A DNA stretch of 64,000 nucleotides from positions 102,547 through 166,546 of the forward strand of contig NZ_JBQDYF010000008.1 in the NCBI RefSeq assembly GCF_052044135.1, given 5' to 3'. A program made the translations under genes and the position numbers. Shown here piece after piece: positions 17,402 through 25,668 of the stretch. This DNA is from Salinisphaera sp052044135 (GTDB taxonomy: Bacteria > Pseudomonadota > Gammaproteobacteria > Nevskiales > Salinisphaeraceae). The number at the start of each line of letters is the position of its first letter. The first letter of the stretch is position 1. Under the pieces are notes generated by a model. It was given only the letters and a program-made list of their open reading frames with translations. It was not told the DNA's origin and made no database searches.

Positions 17402-18724
17402 TCAGTGACGGCCGGACAGGATGGCGTCGACACGTTTCTGAGCCGCCTTCAGCGCCGCGTCCTGGCTCTTGCCGGTGAGATAGGTCGCCTGCAACTGCTG
17501 GTTGAGGGCGTCCTGGATGCCGGCCTGGGAGCGGGTGGCACCGGGTATGCCGCGGGCTTCGTGGGTCGTGCTCAGGATCGCTTTGCGATGGGGCAGATCG
17601 CGGAAGGCGTCACTCTTGAGTACCGACTCGCGCACCGGCAGATGGCCCGTGTGGGACCAGGCCAGGTCGTGGTCGTAGAAATACTTCAACAGCTTCGCCG
17701 CGGCATCGCGCTGATCGCCGGTGGCACCGCCCCGCGGCATCACCCAGCAGTGGCCGTCTGCCCATACGGCGGGCTGGGAGTACAGCGTCGGGAAGGTCGC
17801 GACGGCATAGCTGTGCAGTGCACTGCTCTTGTTGGAAGCCTGCTGGTCGTAGGCGTTGATCACCCAGGTGCCGTTGATGATCACGCCGCCCTTGCCATCG
17901 AGAAACGCCTGTTGGGCGTCGGTGTAGTTGTACTGAGCCGCCATGTAGCCCTTGTCGATGAGCGTGTTGATCAGGGCGAGCGCCTTGTGCGCGTCGGGGG
18001 AATCAATATCGGCGTGCTTCAGATCGGAATCGACCAGATGGCCGCCCTGCTGCCAGACCAGCGTTTCGAACAGCCGCGTCACCATTGGATCGACCGAGCC
18101 GGCAAGCAGTATGTAGGGCTTGCCCGTGGCTTTTTTGAATTGCTTCGCCTGTGCCATGAGTTGATCGACGCTGTTCGGGATCCGGGGTTGGCCGTCCGCG
18201 CCGACGAGGCCCGCCTTCTTGAGCAGGCCGGTATTCATGTGCCACAGGATGGCGTGCAGATCGAAGGGCAGGGCGTAGATCTTGCCGTTGAAGGTCACGC
18301 TCTTGAGCGCTGCGGGCACGAAGTCTTTGGTATTGATCCCGACTTTTTTGAACAGGCCGTTCAAGGGCGTGAGCAGGTGGCGTGCCACGTAGTCGGCCAG
18401 GTGGCTGCGGTGCATCACCGCGACCGCCGGCGGGTTGCGGTTCATGAACGTGGCGTTCAGCCGGTTGTAGTAAGTGCCCCAGTCGACCGCCTGTGTCTTG
18501 ACCGCGATATTGCCCTTGTGCTCGGCGTTGAACTTGTTGGTCAGGACTTGAATGATCCCGCATTCGCCCACCGCCTTGTCGAGATGGGTGACGTTGGCGT
18601 ACTGGTCGTTACAGCTGCCGAAAAAACGGAACAGCGTGATGTCGGTGGCCGCGACGGCCGGTGCCGCCGCAGCCACGCCCAGGCTGGCCGTGAGGGCCAC
18701 GGCCAGCAGTTTCTTCATCTTCAT
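17402..18724 (-). CDS. Sugar ABC transporter, substrate-binding protein
   Basis: 440 residues from ATG 18724, preceded by GAGGAGAG. The reading frame continues upstream to 19537, but that extension lies inside the permease gene and is not coding. The N-terminus MKMKKLLAVALTASLGVAAA with cleavage near APAVAA is a Sec signal peptide, so the protein is periplasmic. The mature part is a family 1 (MalE/UgpB-like) binding protein with GGVIINGTWVINAYDQQ and WVMPRGGATGDQRDAAAKLLKYF. It delivers an oligosaccharide to the two permeases encoded just upstream. Confidence 0.9.
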   Translation of the reverse strand: MKMKKLLAVALTASLGVAAAAPAVAATDITLFRFFGSCNDQYANVTHLDKAVGECGIIQVLTNKFNAEHKGNIAVKTQAVDWGTYYNRLNATFMNRNPPAVAVMHRSHLADYVARHLLTPLNGLFKKVGINTKDFVPAALKSVTFNGKIYALPFDLHAILWHMNTGLLKKAGLVGADGQPRIPNSVDQLMAQAKQFKKATGKPYILLAGSVDPMVTRLFETLVWQQGGHLVDSDLKHADIDSPDAHKALALINTLIDKGYMAAQYNYTDAQQAFLDGKGGVIINGTWVINAYDQQASNKSSALHSYAVATFPTLYSQPAVWADGHCWVMPRGGATGDQRDAAAKLLKYFYDHDLAWSHTGHLPVRESVLKSDAFRDLPHRKAILSTTHEARGIPGATRSQAGIQDALNQQLQATYLTGKSQDAALKAAQKRVDAILSGRH

Positions 18725-18789
18725 GGGTCTCTCTCCTCGGGTGCGCAGGGGCGGGGCGGCCCGTCCCTCGGGTTTTTTCTGTGAACGCA

Positions 18790-19632
18790 TCATTTGCCCG
18801 AGGACATGGCGATGCCCCGGACGATATAGCGCTGGAAAATCAGGTAGACGATGAGCACGGGGGCGCTGGCGAACACGGCCGTGGCCATGAGAAAGCCCAG
18901 ACCCTCGGACTGCGCGAAATTGCCCTGCAGGCTCGCCAGCCCCGTGGTGATGGTGTAGTGGTTCTCCTGCGTGGCCGATACCAGTGGCCAGAGGTAGTCG
19001 TTCCAGGAGTAGAGGAAGGTGAAGATGCCGAGCGTGGTCAGCGCCGGCCGGGCCAGCGGCAGCATCACCCTGAAGAAGATCTTCAACCGGCTCGCGTTGT
19101 CCAGGATCGCCGCTTCCTCGAGTTCCTTCGGCACCGCCTTGAAGAACTGCATCATCAGGAACACGCCGAAGGGCACCGCCAGGCGCGGCGTGACCAGGGC
19201 GATGATGGTGTTGTTCATGTGCCAGTTCGCGAACATCGTATCCAGCGGAATGAATACGGCCTGTTCCGGCACCGTCAGCCCCGCGATGATGAAGATCAGC
19301 ATGAAGCGCGCGCCGCGGAAGGGGATGCGGGCCAGGGCATAACCCCCCAGCGACGACAGCACCAGCGTGATGCTGGTCATGAGCACGGCGACGCCGACGC
19401 TGTTGAGAAACCAGCGCGTGACCTTGGCCGTGTCGAATATCTGGATGAAGTTGTCCAGCGTGAACGGCACCGGCAACAGGCCGGCCGTGGAGCGCATCAG
19501 CACTGCGTTGGGCTTGAGCGACATGGCCAGCACCCAAAGCATCGGAACGAGCCAGAGGAACGCGGCGACGGTGAGGATGACGAGGATCACGATCCGCCCG
19601 GTGTCAGGGCGGTGGGTGGGTTCGTTGCGCAT
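18790..19632 (-). CDS. Sugar ABC transporter permease (MalG-like)
   Basis: 280 residues with about six membrane helices, the first at VILVILTVAAFLWLVPMLWV. The cytoplasmic EAA loop is visible as EEAAILDNASRLKIFFRVMLPLARP, the docking site for the ATPase. The MSLKP motif after helix 1 is typical of the carbohydrate uptake transporter 1 family. The other permease gene is four bases upstream, implying tight coupling and a heterodimer. Confidence 0.92.
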   Translation of the reverse strand: MRNEPTHRPDTGRIVILVILTVAAFLWLVPMLWVLAMSLKPNAVLMRSTAGLLPVPFTLDNFIQIFDTAKVTRWFLNSVGVAVLMTSITLVLSSLGGYALARIPFRGARFMLIFIIAGLTVPEQAVFIPLDTMFANWHMNNTIIALVTPRLAVPFGVFLMMQFFKAVPKELEEAAILDNASRLKIFFRVMLPLARPALTTLGIFTFLYSWNDYLWPLVSATQENHYTITTGLASLQGNFAQSEGLGFLMATAVFASAPVLIVYLIFQRYIVRGIAMSSGK

Positions 19633-19636
19633 CGGG

Positions 19637-20569
19637 TCAGTCCTCCTTCCGCGAGAAGTACAGCTGGGCCAGCGACGCCACGAGCATCACCACGAACAGC
19701 ACCATGGCGCCGGTCGAGGCATAGCCGAGATGCCAGTCGCGGAAGCCGCTTTCGTAGATGTACTGCACCAGCGACCGGGTGGCGCCGGCCGGGCCGCCCT
19801 TGGTCATCAGGAAAGGTTGGCCGAACACCTGGAAGTGCAGAATGATCTCGATGAGGACGACCAGCACCGTGGTCCGATGGAGCGCGGGCCAGGTGATGTA
19901 GCGGAATGTCTTCCAGCGGCTGGCGTTGTCGAGTTTCGCCGCTTCGTAGATGTCGCCCGGGATCTGCTGGATCCCGGCCGTGAAGAGCATGAGCGGCAGC
20001 CCCAGGCTCCACCACACCGTGGCGATGACGAGCGCGAACATCGCGAGATGCTGGTCGTTCAGCCAGTCCAGCGGCGGGATGCCGATGGTGCCCAGCGCCT
20101 GCGCGAGGATGCCCTGGCTCGGGCTGAGCACCATCTGCCAGATCAGGGTGACGACCGTGACCGAGACGATGCTGGAGGAGAAGAAGATGGCTCGGAACAC
20201 CGCGTTGGTCCGCGTCGGCCGGCTCAGCGCCAGGGCAAGCGCGAGGGCCAGCGCCGTCGTGATCGGGACGGTGAGCACGACGAAGTAGAACGTATTGGTC
20301 AGGGCGTTCCAGAACGCCGGGTCGGACAGCATGTCGCTGTAGTTCTGCAGCCCCGTCCAGCCGAGCGGGCCGGCCAGCAGATCCCATTGATGCAGGCTCA
20401 GGAAGAATCCGCGCCACAGCGGGTAGATCAGAAAGACCGCATACACGATCAGAAACGGGGCCAGAAAGGCATAGCCGGACACCGTGTCCGCCGAAATACG
20501 CGGCCGACGAGGCGTCGGCTTGGTGGGGGCTCGGGCCGACGCCGCGGATGCTGTGTCGTCGATTGCCAT
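19637..20569 (-). CDS. Sugar ABC transporter permease (MalF-like)
   Basis: 310 residues from ATG 20569, which has a perfect AGGAGGT site. The open frame extends upstream to 20815 but that part lies in the ATPase gene. Six helices are predicted, beginning SGYAFLAPFLIVYAVFLIYP, and the EAA loop is YEAAKLDNASRWKTFRYITWPAL. It partners the MalG-like protein. A cytoplasmic N-tail of about 40 residues rich in Thr, Pro and Arg precedes the first helix. Confidence 0.92.
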   Translation of the reverse strand: MAIDDTASAASARAPTKPTPRRPRISADTVSGYAFLAPFLIVYAVFLIYPLWRGFFLSLHQWDLLAGPLGWTGLQNYSDMLSDPAFWNALTNTFYFVVLTVPITTALALALALALSRPTRTNAVFRAIFFSSSIVSVTVVTLIWQMVLSPSQGILAQALGTIGIPPLDWLNDQHLAMFALVIATVWWSLGLPLMLFTAGIQQIPGDIYEAAKLDNASRWKTFRYITWPALHRTTVLVVLIEIILHFQVFGQPFLMTKGGPAGATRSLVQYIYESGFRDWHLGYASTGAMVLFVVMLVASLAQLYFSRKED

Positions 20570-20585
20570 GATGACCTCCTCGCCC

Positions 20586-21689
20586 TCAGGCGATCGCGGC
20601 GGCGTGCGCCAGGGCGGGGCAGGCAATCCCCTGCCCGTCGAACAGATGACAGGCCGACTCGTTGAAGGCGAGCTGGAGATTCTCCCCGGCAGCGTGCGTG
20701 GAACGCCCTTCATCCCGGGCGATGACCACCGAGTCTTCAGCGAGGCGAACATGCAGCAGCGTCTGATCGCCCAGATGCTCGACCACTTCCAGCGTGCCGG
20801 CGAGCGTGCCGTCACCCGCTGGGCGCACGTGTTCGGGGCGCAGGCCCACGGTGACGGTATCGCCCGGGGAAACCGCCGAGCCGTCCCGCGCGATGTGCAG
20901 GCGCCCGCCGGCCGCCAGCTCGACCCCGACCCCGTCGGCGTCGCGATCGGTGACCGTGGCGGCCAGGAAATTCATGCTCGGTGAGCCGAGAAAACCCGCC
21001 ACGAACAGATTGCAGGGTGCCTCGTAAAGGTCCGCCGGCGCGCCGGCCTGCTCGATGCGTCCGTCGCGCAGTACCACCATCCGGTCGGCCAGGGTCATCG
21101 CTTCGACCTGATCGTGGGTGACGTAGATCATCGTCGCCTTGAGCTGTCGATGCAGCCGGGCCAGCTCGATACGCATCTGGACCCGGAGCTTGGCGTCGAG
21201 GTTCGACAGCGGCTCGTCGAACAGAAAGACCTTGGGTTTGCGCACGATCGCGCGTCCGATGGCGACGCGCTGTCTCTGGCCGCCGGACATGTCTTTCGGA
21301 CGGCGTTCCAGCAGCGGCTCGATACGCAGTATCGCGGCGGCATCGTCGACCCGCTGGCGGATCTCCGATTTCGGCGTGTTCACGTTGCGCAGGCCGAACG
21401 ACATGTTCTCGCGCACTGTCATATGCGGGTACAGCGCGTAGTTCTGGAACACCATGGCGACGCCGCGCTGGCCCGCCGGCACGTCGTTCACGCGCGTGTC
21501 GCCGATATGGATGTCACCACCGCTGATCGGCTCAAGGCCGGCGATCATCCGCAGCAGGGTGGACTTGCCGCAGCCCGACGGACCGACGAACACCACGAAT
21601 TCCCGTTCGCGGATATCCAGGTCGACGCCGTGCATGACCTGTTCCTCGCCGTAGCGCTTGATCACGCTGCGCAATGTGAGGTCCGTCAT
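20586..21689 (-). CDS. Sugar ABC transporter ATP-binding protein (MalK/UgpC-like)
   Basis: 367 residues. Walker A is GPSGCGKST at about 36-44, the Q-loop lies in VFQNYALYPHMTV, the signature is MSGGQRQRVAIGRA, and Walker B is FLFDEPLSNLDAKLR followed by the His switch VTHDQVEAMTL. The C-terminal third is the OB-type regulatory fold of MalK/UgpC with GLRPEHVRP. It is the first gene of the operon and faces the divergent lacI-type gene across the operator. A GAGGAGGAGAG ribosome site precedes ATG 21689. Confidence 0.94.
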   Translation of the reverse strand: MTDLTLRSVIKRYGEEQVMHGVDLDIREREFVVFVGPSGCGKSTLLRMIAGLEPISGGDIHIGDTRVNDVPAGQRGVAMVFQNYALYPHMTVRENMSFGLRNVNTPKSEIRQRVDDAAAILRIEPLLERRPKDMSGGQRQRVAIGRAIVRKPKVFLFDEPLSNLDAKLRVQMRIELARLHRQLKATMIYVTHDQVEAMTLADRMVVLRDGRIEQAGAPADLYEAPCNLFVAGFLGSPSMNFLAATVTDRDADGVGVELAAGGRLHIARDGSAVSPGDTVTVGLRPEHVRPAGDGTLAGTLEVVEHLGDQTLLHVRLAEDSVVIARDEGRSTHAAGENLQLAFNESACHLFDGQGIACPALAHAAAIA

Positions 21690-21748
21690 GATTTTCTCTC
21701 CTCCTCGGCCCCTGTTTTCGGCCGCCGGCCGTTTGGTAATAAATATTG

Positions 21749-21764
21749 GCTAATTTTTATTAGC
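21749..21764. promoter_or_regulatory. Operator palindrome of the LacI-type regulator
   Basis: GCTAAT-TTTT-ATTAGC is a perfect 6-4-6 inverted repeat in an AT-rich stretch of an otherwise GC-rich region. It lies 60 bp upstream of the malK-like start and 72 bp upstream of the regulator start. A related half, TTGGTAATAAATATTGG, lies directly left of it at 21733-21749. The position suits repression of the importer operon and autoregulation. Confidence 0.65.
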
Positions 21765-21835
21765 AAGCTAGCATCGCCTTGAAAGAGTGGCAACAGCCGG
21801 CCATGGCATATGCGGCTAAAGGTGGAGATCGGGCG

Positions 21836-22891
21836 ATGGCGAGGTCGAGAAGCAAAGTCACGATGATGGATGTCGCGCGCGAGGCCGGCGTCTCCCAGTC
21901 GACGGTGTCGTTTGTCGTGAACGGCTCGACCAGCGTGCGTATTTCGGATGCGACCCGGCAGCGGGTACTCGAAGTGGCCGAGGCGCTGGGTTATCGCCGG
22001 TTCAGCCATTCGGCGCTGGACCACAAGGGGTCCCGGGTGATCGGATTCCTGGTGGACGAGATTTCGACGAGTCCGTTCGCCGTGGCCTCGATGGACGGTG
22101 CCCGGGAAGTGGCGTGGGAGAACGACCGCGTGCTGCTGGTCAGCAGTAGCGGCAGCGATCCAGAACTCGAGCGTAGCGCCATCGAAACGTTGCTTTCCTG
22201 TCGCCCCGAGGGCATGGTCATCGCCTCGATTCTGACCCGCCAAATCGAGCTGCCGGCCGCGCTGCGGGGCGTGCCTACCGTGCTGCTGAACTGCTACGAG
22301 TCCGGCAACGGTTTTCCCAGTGTCGTCCCCGGCGAGGTTGCCGGCGGTCACACGGCGACTCGACGGCTGATCGATGCCGGCCATCGCCGGATCGCCATCA
22401 TTGGTGGGGAACCCTGGATGGAGGCGGCGCGCGACCGGCTGAAGGGCTACCGCCAGGCGCTGACCACCGCCGATATCGCTGCGGCGCCTGAACTGATCCG
22501 TGAGGGGAACTGGCTTCCGAGTAGCGGTTACGAGCAGACGCGGGCGCTGATGGCGTTGGACGCGCCGCCCACCGGCATCTTCTGTTGCAACGATTCCATG
22601 GCGATCGGCTGTTATGAGGCCTTGAAGGAGCAGGGGCTGCGCGTCCCCGAAGATGTCTCCGTGGTCGGATATGATGATCAGGAGGTGGCGCGGCACATGT
22701 ATCCGCCGCTGACCACCGTGGTACTGCCCCATGACGAAATGGGCCGATGGGCTGTGGAGACACTCATCACGGCGGTGGCGAGCGGTCAGAAGCCATCCCT
22801 ACGCCGGGTGAAAATGGAATGCCCGCTGGTTGAGAGGTGCTCGGTCGCGGCGCCCCGTGTCATCCCGGATCGGCGAGCGGCGATGCCCTGA
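21836..22891 (+). CDS. LacI/GalR-family transcriptional regulator
   Basis: 351 residues from ATG 21836; the frame opens earlier at 21779 but the helix-turn-helix normally starts near the N-terminus as here. The DNA-binding part is TMMDVAREAGVSQSTVSFVVNG with the hinge helix around LEVAEALGYRR. The periplasmic-binding-protein-like effector domain follows, with GHRRIAIIGGEPWMEAARDRLKGY and ICCNDSMAIG-type blocks. It is divergent from the sugar importer and GH2 operon, so it most likely represses that operon in the absence of the sugar or a breakdown product. Confidence 0.93.
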   Translation: MARSRSKVTMMDVAREAGVSQSTVSFVVNGSTSVRISDATRQRVLEVAEALGYRRFSHSALDHKGSRVIGFLVDEISTSPFAVASMDGAREVAWENDRVLLVSSSGSDPELERSAIETLLSCRPEGMVIASILTRQIELPAALRGVPTVLLNCYESGNGFPSVVPGEVAGGHTATRRLIDAGHRRIAIIGGEPWMEAARDRLKGYRQALTTADIAAAPELIREGNWLPSSGYEQTRALMALDAPPTGIFCCNDSMAIGCYEALKEQGLRVPEDVSVVGYDDQEVARHMYPPLTTVVLPHDEMGRWAVETLITAVASGQKPSLRRVKMECPLVERCSVAAPRVIPDRRAAMP

Positions 22892-22959
22892 GTTCAGGCG
22901 AGGCTCAGAGCTCATTGCCGTTTCACTCGAACGGCCGGTAGAACTGTTAATCCGGCATC

Positions 22960-22987
22960 AAAACAGCTGACTTCATCAGCTGTTTTA
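22960..22987 (+). terminator. Terminator after the lacI-type gene
   Basis: AAAACAGCTGA (22960-22970), loop CTTCA, then TCAGCTGTTTT: a perfect 11-base inverted repeat with A-rich and T-rich ends, which would work in both directions. It lies 69 bp after the regulator stop. The rest of the 402-bp gap to the next gene holds a MITE-end fragment (23136-23189) and a second hairpin (23247-23270). Confidence 0.75.
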
Positions 22988-23135
22988 AACGCCTTGAAAA
23001 TAAAAGACGGCGCCTGTCATTCTTGTATTTTCAAAAGCCTAGCGGCCAATAGCTGCGGCGAACATGCGCTCGCATACTCGCGCTGTTAACCCGAAGAATC
23101 ATCTATTTTTGTGCCGGACGTTCGCTACGCATGGC

Positions 23136-23189
23136 TTGCCGCAAAACAGCGCTTGCCGCGGACTCGCACGAAACCGCAGCAGGCCCTAG
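23136..23189 (+). repeat. Solo end of the MITE-like element found at 40731-41004
   Basis: TTGCCGCAAAACAGCGCTT, then GCCGCGGACTCGCACGAAAC and AGGCCCTAG match the right end of the 274-bp element near folA with only a few differences. No matching left end is seen in the preceding 250 bp, so this is a truncated or decayed copy. Confidence 0.75.
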
Positions 23190-23246
23190 TCAGAGTCCGA
23201 GCCAGCGCCATGGCCCGGTGAAACGGGCGGCGTGTTATAACGACGT

Positions 23247-23270
23247 CCGCGCGGCAGTGCGCGGGGCTTT
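23247..23270 (+). terminator. Hairpin plus T-run just before the secreted protein gene
   Basis: CCGCGC (23247-23252) pairs with GCGCGG (23259-23264) and is followed by GGCTTTT. It lies only about 25 bp before the start of the next gene. It may end an upstream transcript or act as an attenuator; nothing else decides. Confidence 0.35.
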
Positions 23271-23293
23271 TCATTCGCGATGTGAGATCCTTC

Positions 23294-23701
23294 ATGTCGA
23301 TCAAGCAGTTGTGTATTTCCGGCTCAATCGTTGCGGCTCTGGCGATGGCCAGTGGCGTGGCGACCGCCGCCGATTCCGGTCAGACGATTTATCTCGATCC
23401 GCAGACCGGCAAGGTGATTCCACACCCCGCGCCCGGGTCGCCCGGGTCGCCCGGTACGCCGCCGGGCGCGCAGGCAACGAGCGGCGACGCCGGGCCGAAA
23501 CAGGGCGGCGGTCGGCAACGCCGGCAGGCCCGCGCGGCCCGGGGGCAGTCGGCCGATCCGGTCTCAGCCTCTAACCGGGCGAGCCACAAGGCGCGGATTG
23601 TGCACTGCGCCGACGGCAGTCTTCGCATGGGTTCGGTCGGGCGCGATGACGCGCAGGACAAGCATGATCCGGAGGCACTCTGCGGCCGGCCGGTTGACTG
23701 A
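23294..23701 (+). CDS. Small exported protein of unknown function
   Basis: 135 residues from ATG 23294, four codons inside the longer frame. The N-terminus has a Sec signal peptide (KQLCISGSIVAALAMASGVATAA, cleavage near Ala-Ala-Asp). The mature protein is basic and low in complexity, with a PGSPGSPGTPPG stretch, an RQRRQARAARG cluster, and two cysteines (VHCADGSL, EALCGRPVD) that could form a disulfide. The opening IYLDPQTGKVI resembles a short motif seen in exported proteins but I do not recognise a family. It lies about 85 bp before ygfB. Confidence 0.6.
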   Translation: MSIKQLCISGSIVAALAMASGVATAADSGQTIYLDPQTGKVIPHPAPGSPGSPGTPPGAQATSGDAGPKQGGGRQRRQARAARGQSADPVSASNRASHKARIVHCADGSLRMGSVGRDDAQDKHDPEALCGRPVD

Positions 23702-23785
23702 CGCGCGCGCCGGCGCGGGCGGTGCCCGGCGCAACCGGCGCCCGGGCTTTGCTACCATGAGGTCGCTTTAACGCAAAGGTCCGAC

Positions 23786-24331
23786 ATGAGTCAGTCCGAT
23801 ATCTTCATGGCCCTCGATCACGGGCTCAAGCAAGCCGGGTCGGTGCAAACACCCGGCGAGACCCACGGCACGCTGACCGGCATGTTGTGCATCGATAACG
23901 AGCAGCCGCCGGCGGCGGCCGTGGACGATGTCGAGGCCGAGAACCTGACCGCCGCGCTCGAGGCCCTGCGCGAGATGACGCTCGAAGGGCTGTTCGATCC
24001 CGACCTGAGCTTCACGCCGTTACTGCCTGACGACGACGAGCACTCGCTGGATCGTCGCGTCAACGCGCTCGCGCGCTGGTGTTCGGGCTTTCTTTTCGGC
24101 CTGAGCTATCGCGGTCGCTTCGATCCGGATCAGTTGTCGGATGAAGTTCGCGAGATCGTGACCGATCTCACCGAACTGTCCAAGGCCGAGCTCACCGCCG
24201 AAGAGGATGCCGACAGCGCCGAAGCCGACTACGCCGAGCTGGTGGAGTACGTGCGCGTCGGCGTGCAGATGATCTTTCTCGAACTCCAGCCGCGACGGGA
24301 AGGCCCCGAAAGCCGGGAGACGCTGCATTGA
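23786..24331 (+). CDS. ygfB: YgfB family protein (UPF0149)
   Basis: 181 residues, standard size. Family features are the early GLKQAGSVQTPGETHGTLTGMLC block, a very acidic middle, and WCSGFLFGLSYRG followed by EIVTDLTELSKAE. The function of YgfB is poorly defined; in Pseudomonas it affects stress and antibiotic responses. It is followed by pepP, whose TTG start overlaps its stop, giving the usual ygfB-pepP-ubiH-ubiI order. Confidence 0.9.
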   Translation: MSQSDIFMALDHGLKQAGSVQTPGETHGTLTGMLCIDNEQPPAAAVDDVEAENLTAALEALREMTLEGLFDPDLSFTPLLPDDDEHSLDRRVNALARWCSGFLFGLSYRGRFDPDQLSDEVREIVTDLTELSKAELTAEEDADSAEADYAELVEYVRVGVQMIFLELQPRREGPESRETLH

Positions 24332-25668
24332 TTGCCGACCCGTCCCATCTGAATCACGCCGACGACCCGTCCGATCACGCCGAGCGCCGCGCTGCGCTGG
24401 CGCGCGAGATCGGCGCCTCCGCCATCGCGGTCATTGCCGCCACGCCGGAACGCAATCGCAACAACGACGTCGATTATCCGTATCGGCCGAACAGCGATTT
24501 TCGCTATCTGACCGGCTTCGGCGAGCCTTGTGCGATCGCGGTGATTGCGCCCGGACGCGAAGACGGCGCGTACGTGCTGTTCTGTCGCGAGCGTGATCCG
24601 GCGGCCGAGACCTGGATCGGCCATCGCGCCGGCACCGAGGGGGCGATGGCGCGGTTCGGCGCCGATCAGGCCTTTCCGATCGAGGAATTCGACGCGCGCA
24701 TCGGTGACATGCTCTCGACTCGTAAGTACCTGTACATGACCCAGGGCATTCATCCGGAATTCGAACAGCGCCTGCTCGCGCGGTTGAACGACGTGCGTTC
24801 GCGCGGCCGGCATGCGGCGCCGCCCGAGCACATCATCACGCTCAACAGCGTGGTGCATGAAATGCGGTTGCGTAAGTCCCCGGCCGAACTGGCCCTGATG
24901 CGCCAGGCCGCCGCGACGTCGGCGGCGGGGCATTGCGCGGCCATGCGCGCGGCCCGACCGGGTGTGTACGAATATCAGCTCGAGGCCACGCTGCATTACA
25001 TTTACGGCCTCGACGGCATGCACTGGGCGTATCCGACCATCGTCGGCGCGGGGGCCAACGCCTGTGTGCTGCATTATGTGGAAAATGCATCGGCGCTCGC
25101 CGACGGCGATCTGGTGCTGATCGACTCCGGCGCCGAGTATCGCGGCTATGCCGGCGATATCACGCGTACGTTCCCGGCCAACGGCCGTTTCACCGACACC
25201 CAGCGCGAGGTCTACGACATCGTGCTGGCCGCCAACGAAGCCGCGATCGCGGCCTGCCGTGCCGGGGCGAAGGCCAACGCACCGCACCAGGCCGCGCTCG
25301 AGACCCTGGTCGACGGTCTGCTCGAACTGGGCTTCGTCACCGGCGATCGCGAATCGGTGATGGCCGACGAGCGCTACAAGACGTTCTTCATGCACGGCAC
25401 GAGCCATTGGCTCGGCATGGATGTGCACGACGTGGGCGCGTACAAGCAGGACGGCGAGTGGCGCGCGCTCGAACCCGGCATGGTGCTCACGATCGAGCCC
25501 GGCTTGTATATCCCGCCGGGCACCGAGGGCGCGGACCCGCGCTATTGGGGCATTGGCATCCGGGTAGAGGACGATGTCGTGATCACCGGTGGCGATCCGG
25601 AGGTCATGACCTCGGCCGTGCCCAAGGCGCCGGCGGCCATCGAGGCGCTCATGAGCGAGCACGCGTGA
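24328..25668 (+). CDS. pepP: Xaa-Pro aminopeptidase II PepP
   Basis: 446 residues, from TTG 24328 overlapping the ygfB stop. M24 metallopeptidase that removes an N-terminal residue preceding proline. The N-terminal domain has RNRNNDVDYPYRPNSDFRYLTGF. The dimetal site residues lie in IDSGAEYRGYAGDITRTFP (two Asp), MHGTSHWLGMDVHD (His), LTIEPGLY (Glu) and GIRVEDDVVI (Glu). All five ligands are present. Its stop overlaps the GTG of ubiH by two bases. Confidence 0.95.
   Translation: MIADPSHLNHADDPSDHAERRAALAREIGASAIAVIAATPERNRNNDVDYPYRPNSDFRYLTGFGEPCAIAVIAPGREDGAYVLFCRERDPAAETWIGHRAGTEGAMARFGADQAFPIEEFDARIGDMLSTRKYLYMTQGIHPEFEQRLLARLNDVRSRGRHAAPPEHIITLNSVVHEMRLRKSPAELALMRQAAATSAAGHCAAMRAARPGVYEYQLEATLHYIYGLDGMHWAYPTIVGAGANACVLHYVENASALADGDLVLIDSGAEYRGYAGDITRTFPANGRFTDTQREVYDIVLAANEAAIAACRAGAKANAPHQAALETLVDGLLELGFVTGDRESVMADERYKTFFMHGTSHWLGMDVHDVGAYKQDGEWRALEPGMVLTIEPGLYIPPGTEGADPRYWGIGIRVEDDVVITGGDPEVMTSAVPKAPAAIEALMSEHA

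Noticed and set aside
17402..19537. 711-codon frame covering the sugar-binding protein and part of the permease gene
   Set aside because: Only the part from ATG 18724 has a signal peptide, ribosome site and family match; the rest is a shadow of the permease gene in another frame.
22988..23280. Possible 6S RNA (ssrS) because of the ygfB neighbourhood
   Set aside because: I could not find the long, bulged, near-symmetric hairpin expected of 6S RNA, and zapA is not here.
24933..25664. N-terminal extension of ubiH into pepP
   Set aside because: UbiH starts with the FAD-binding motif right after GTG 25665; the extension is a shadow frame of pepP.
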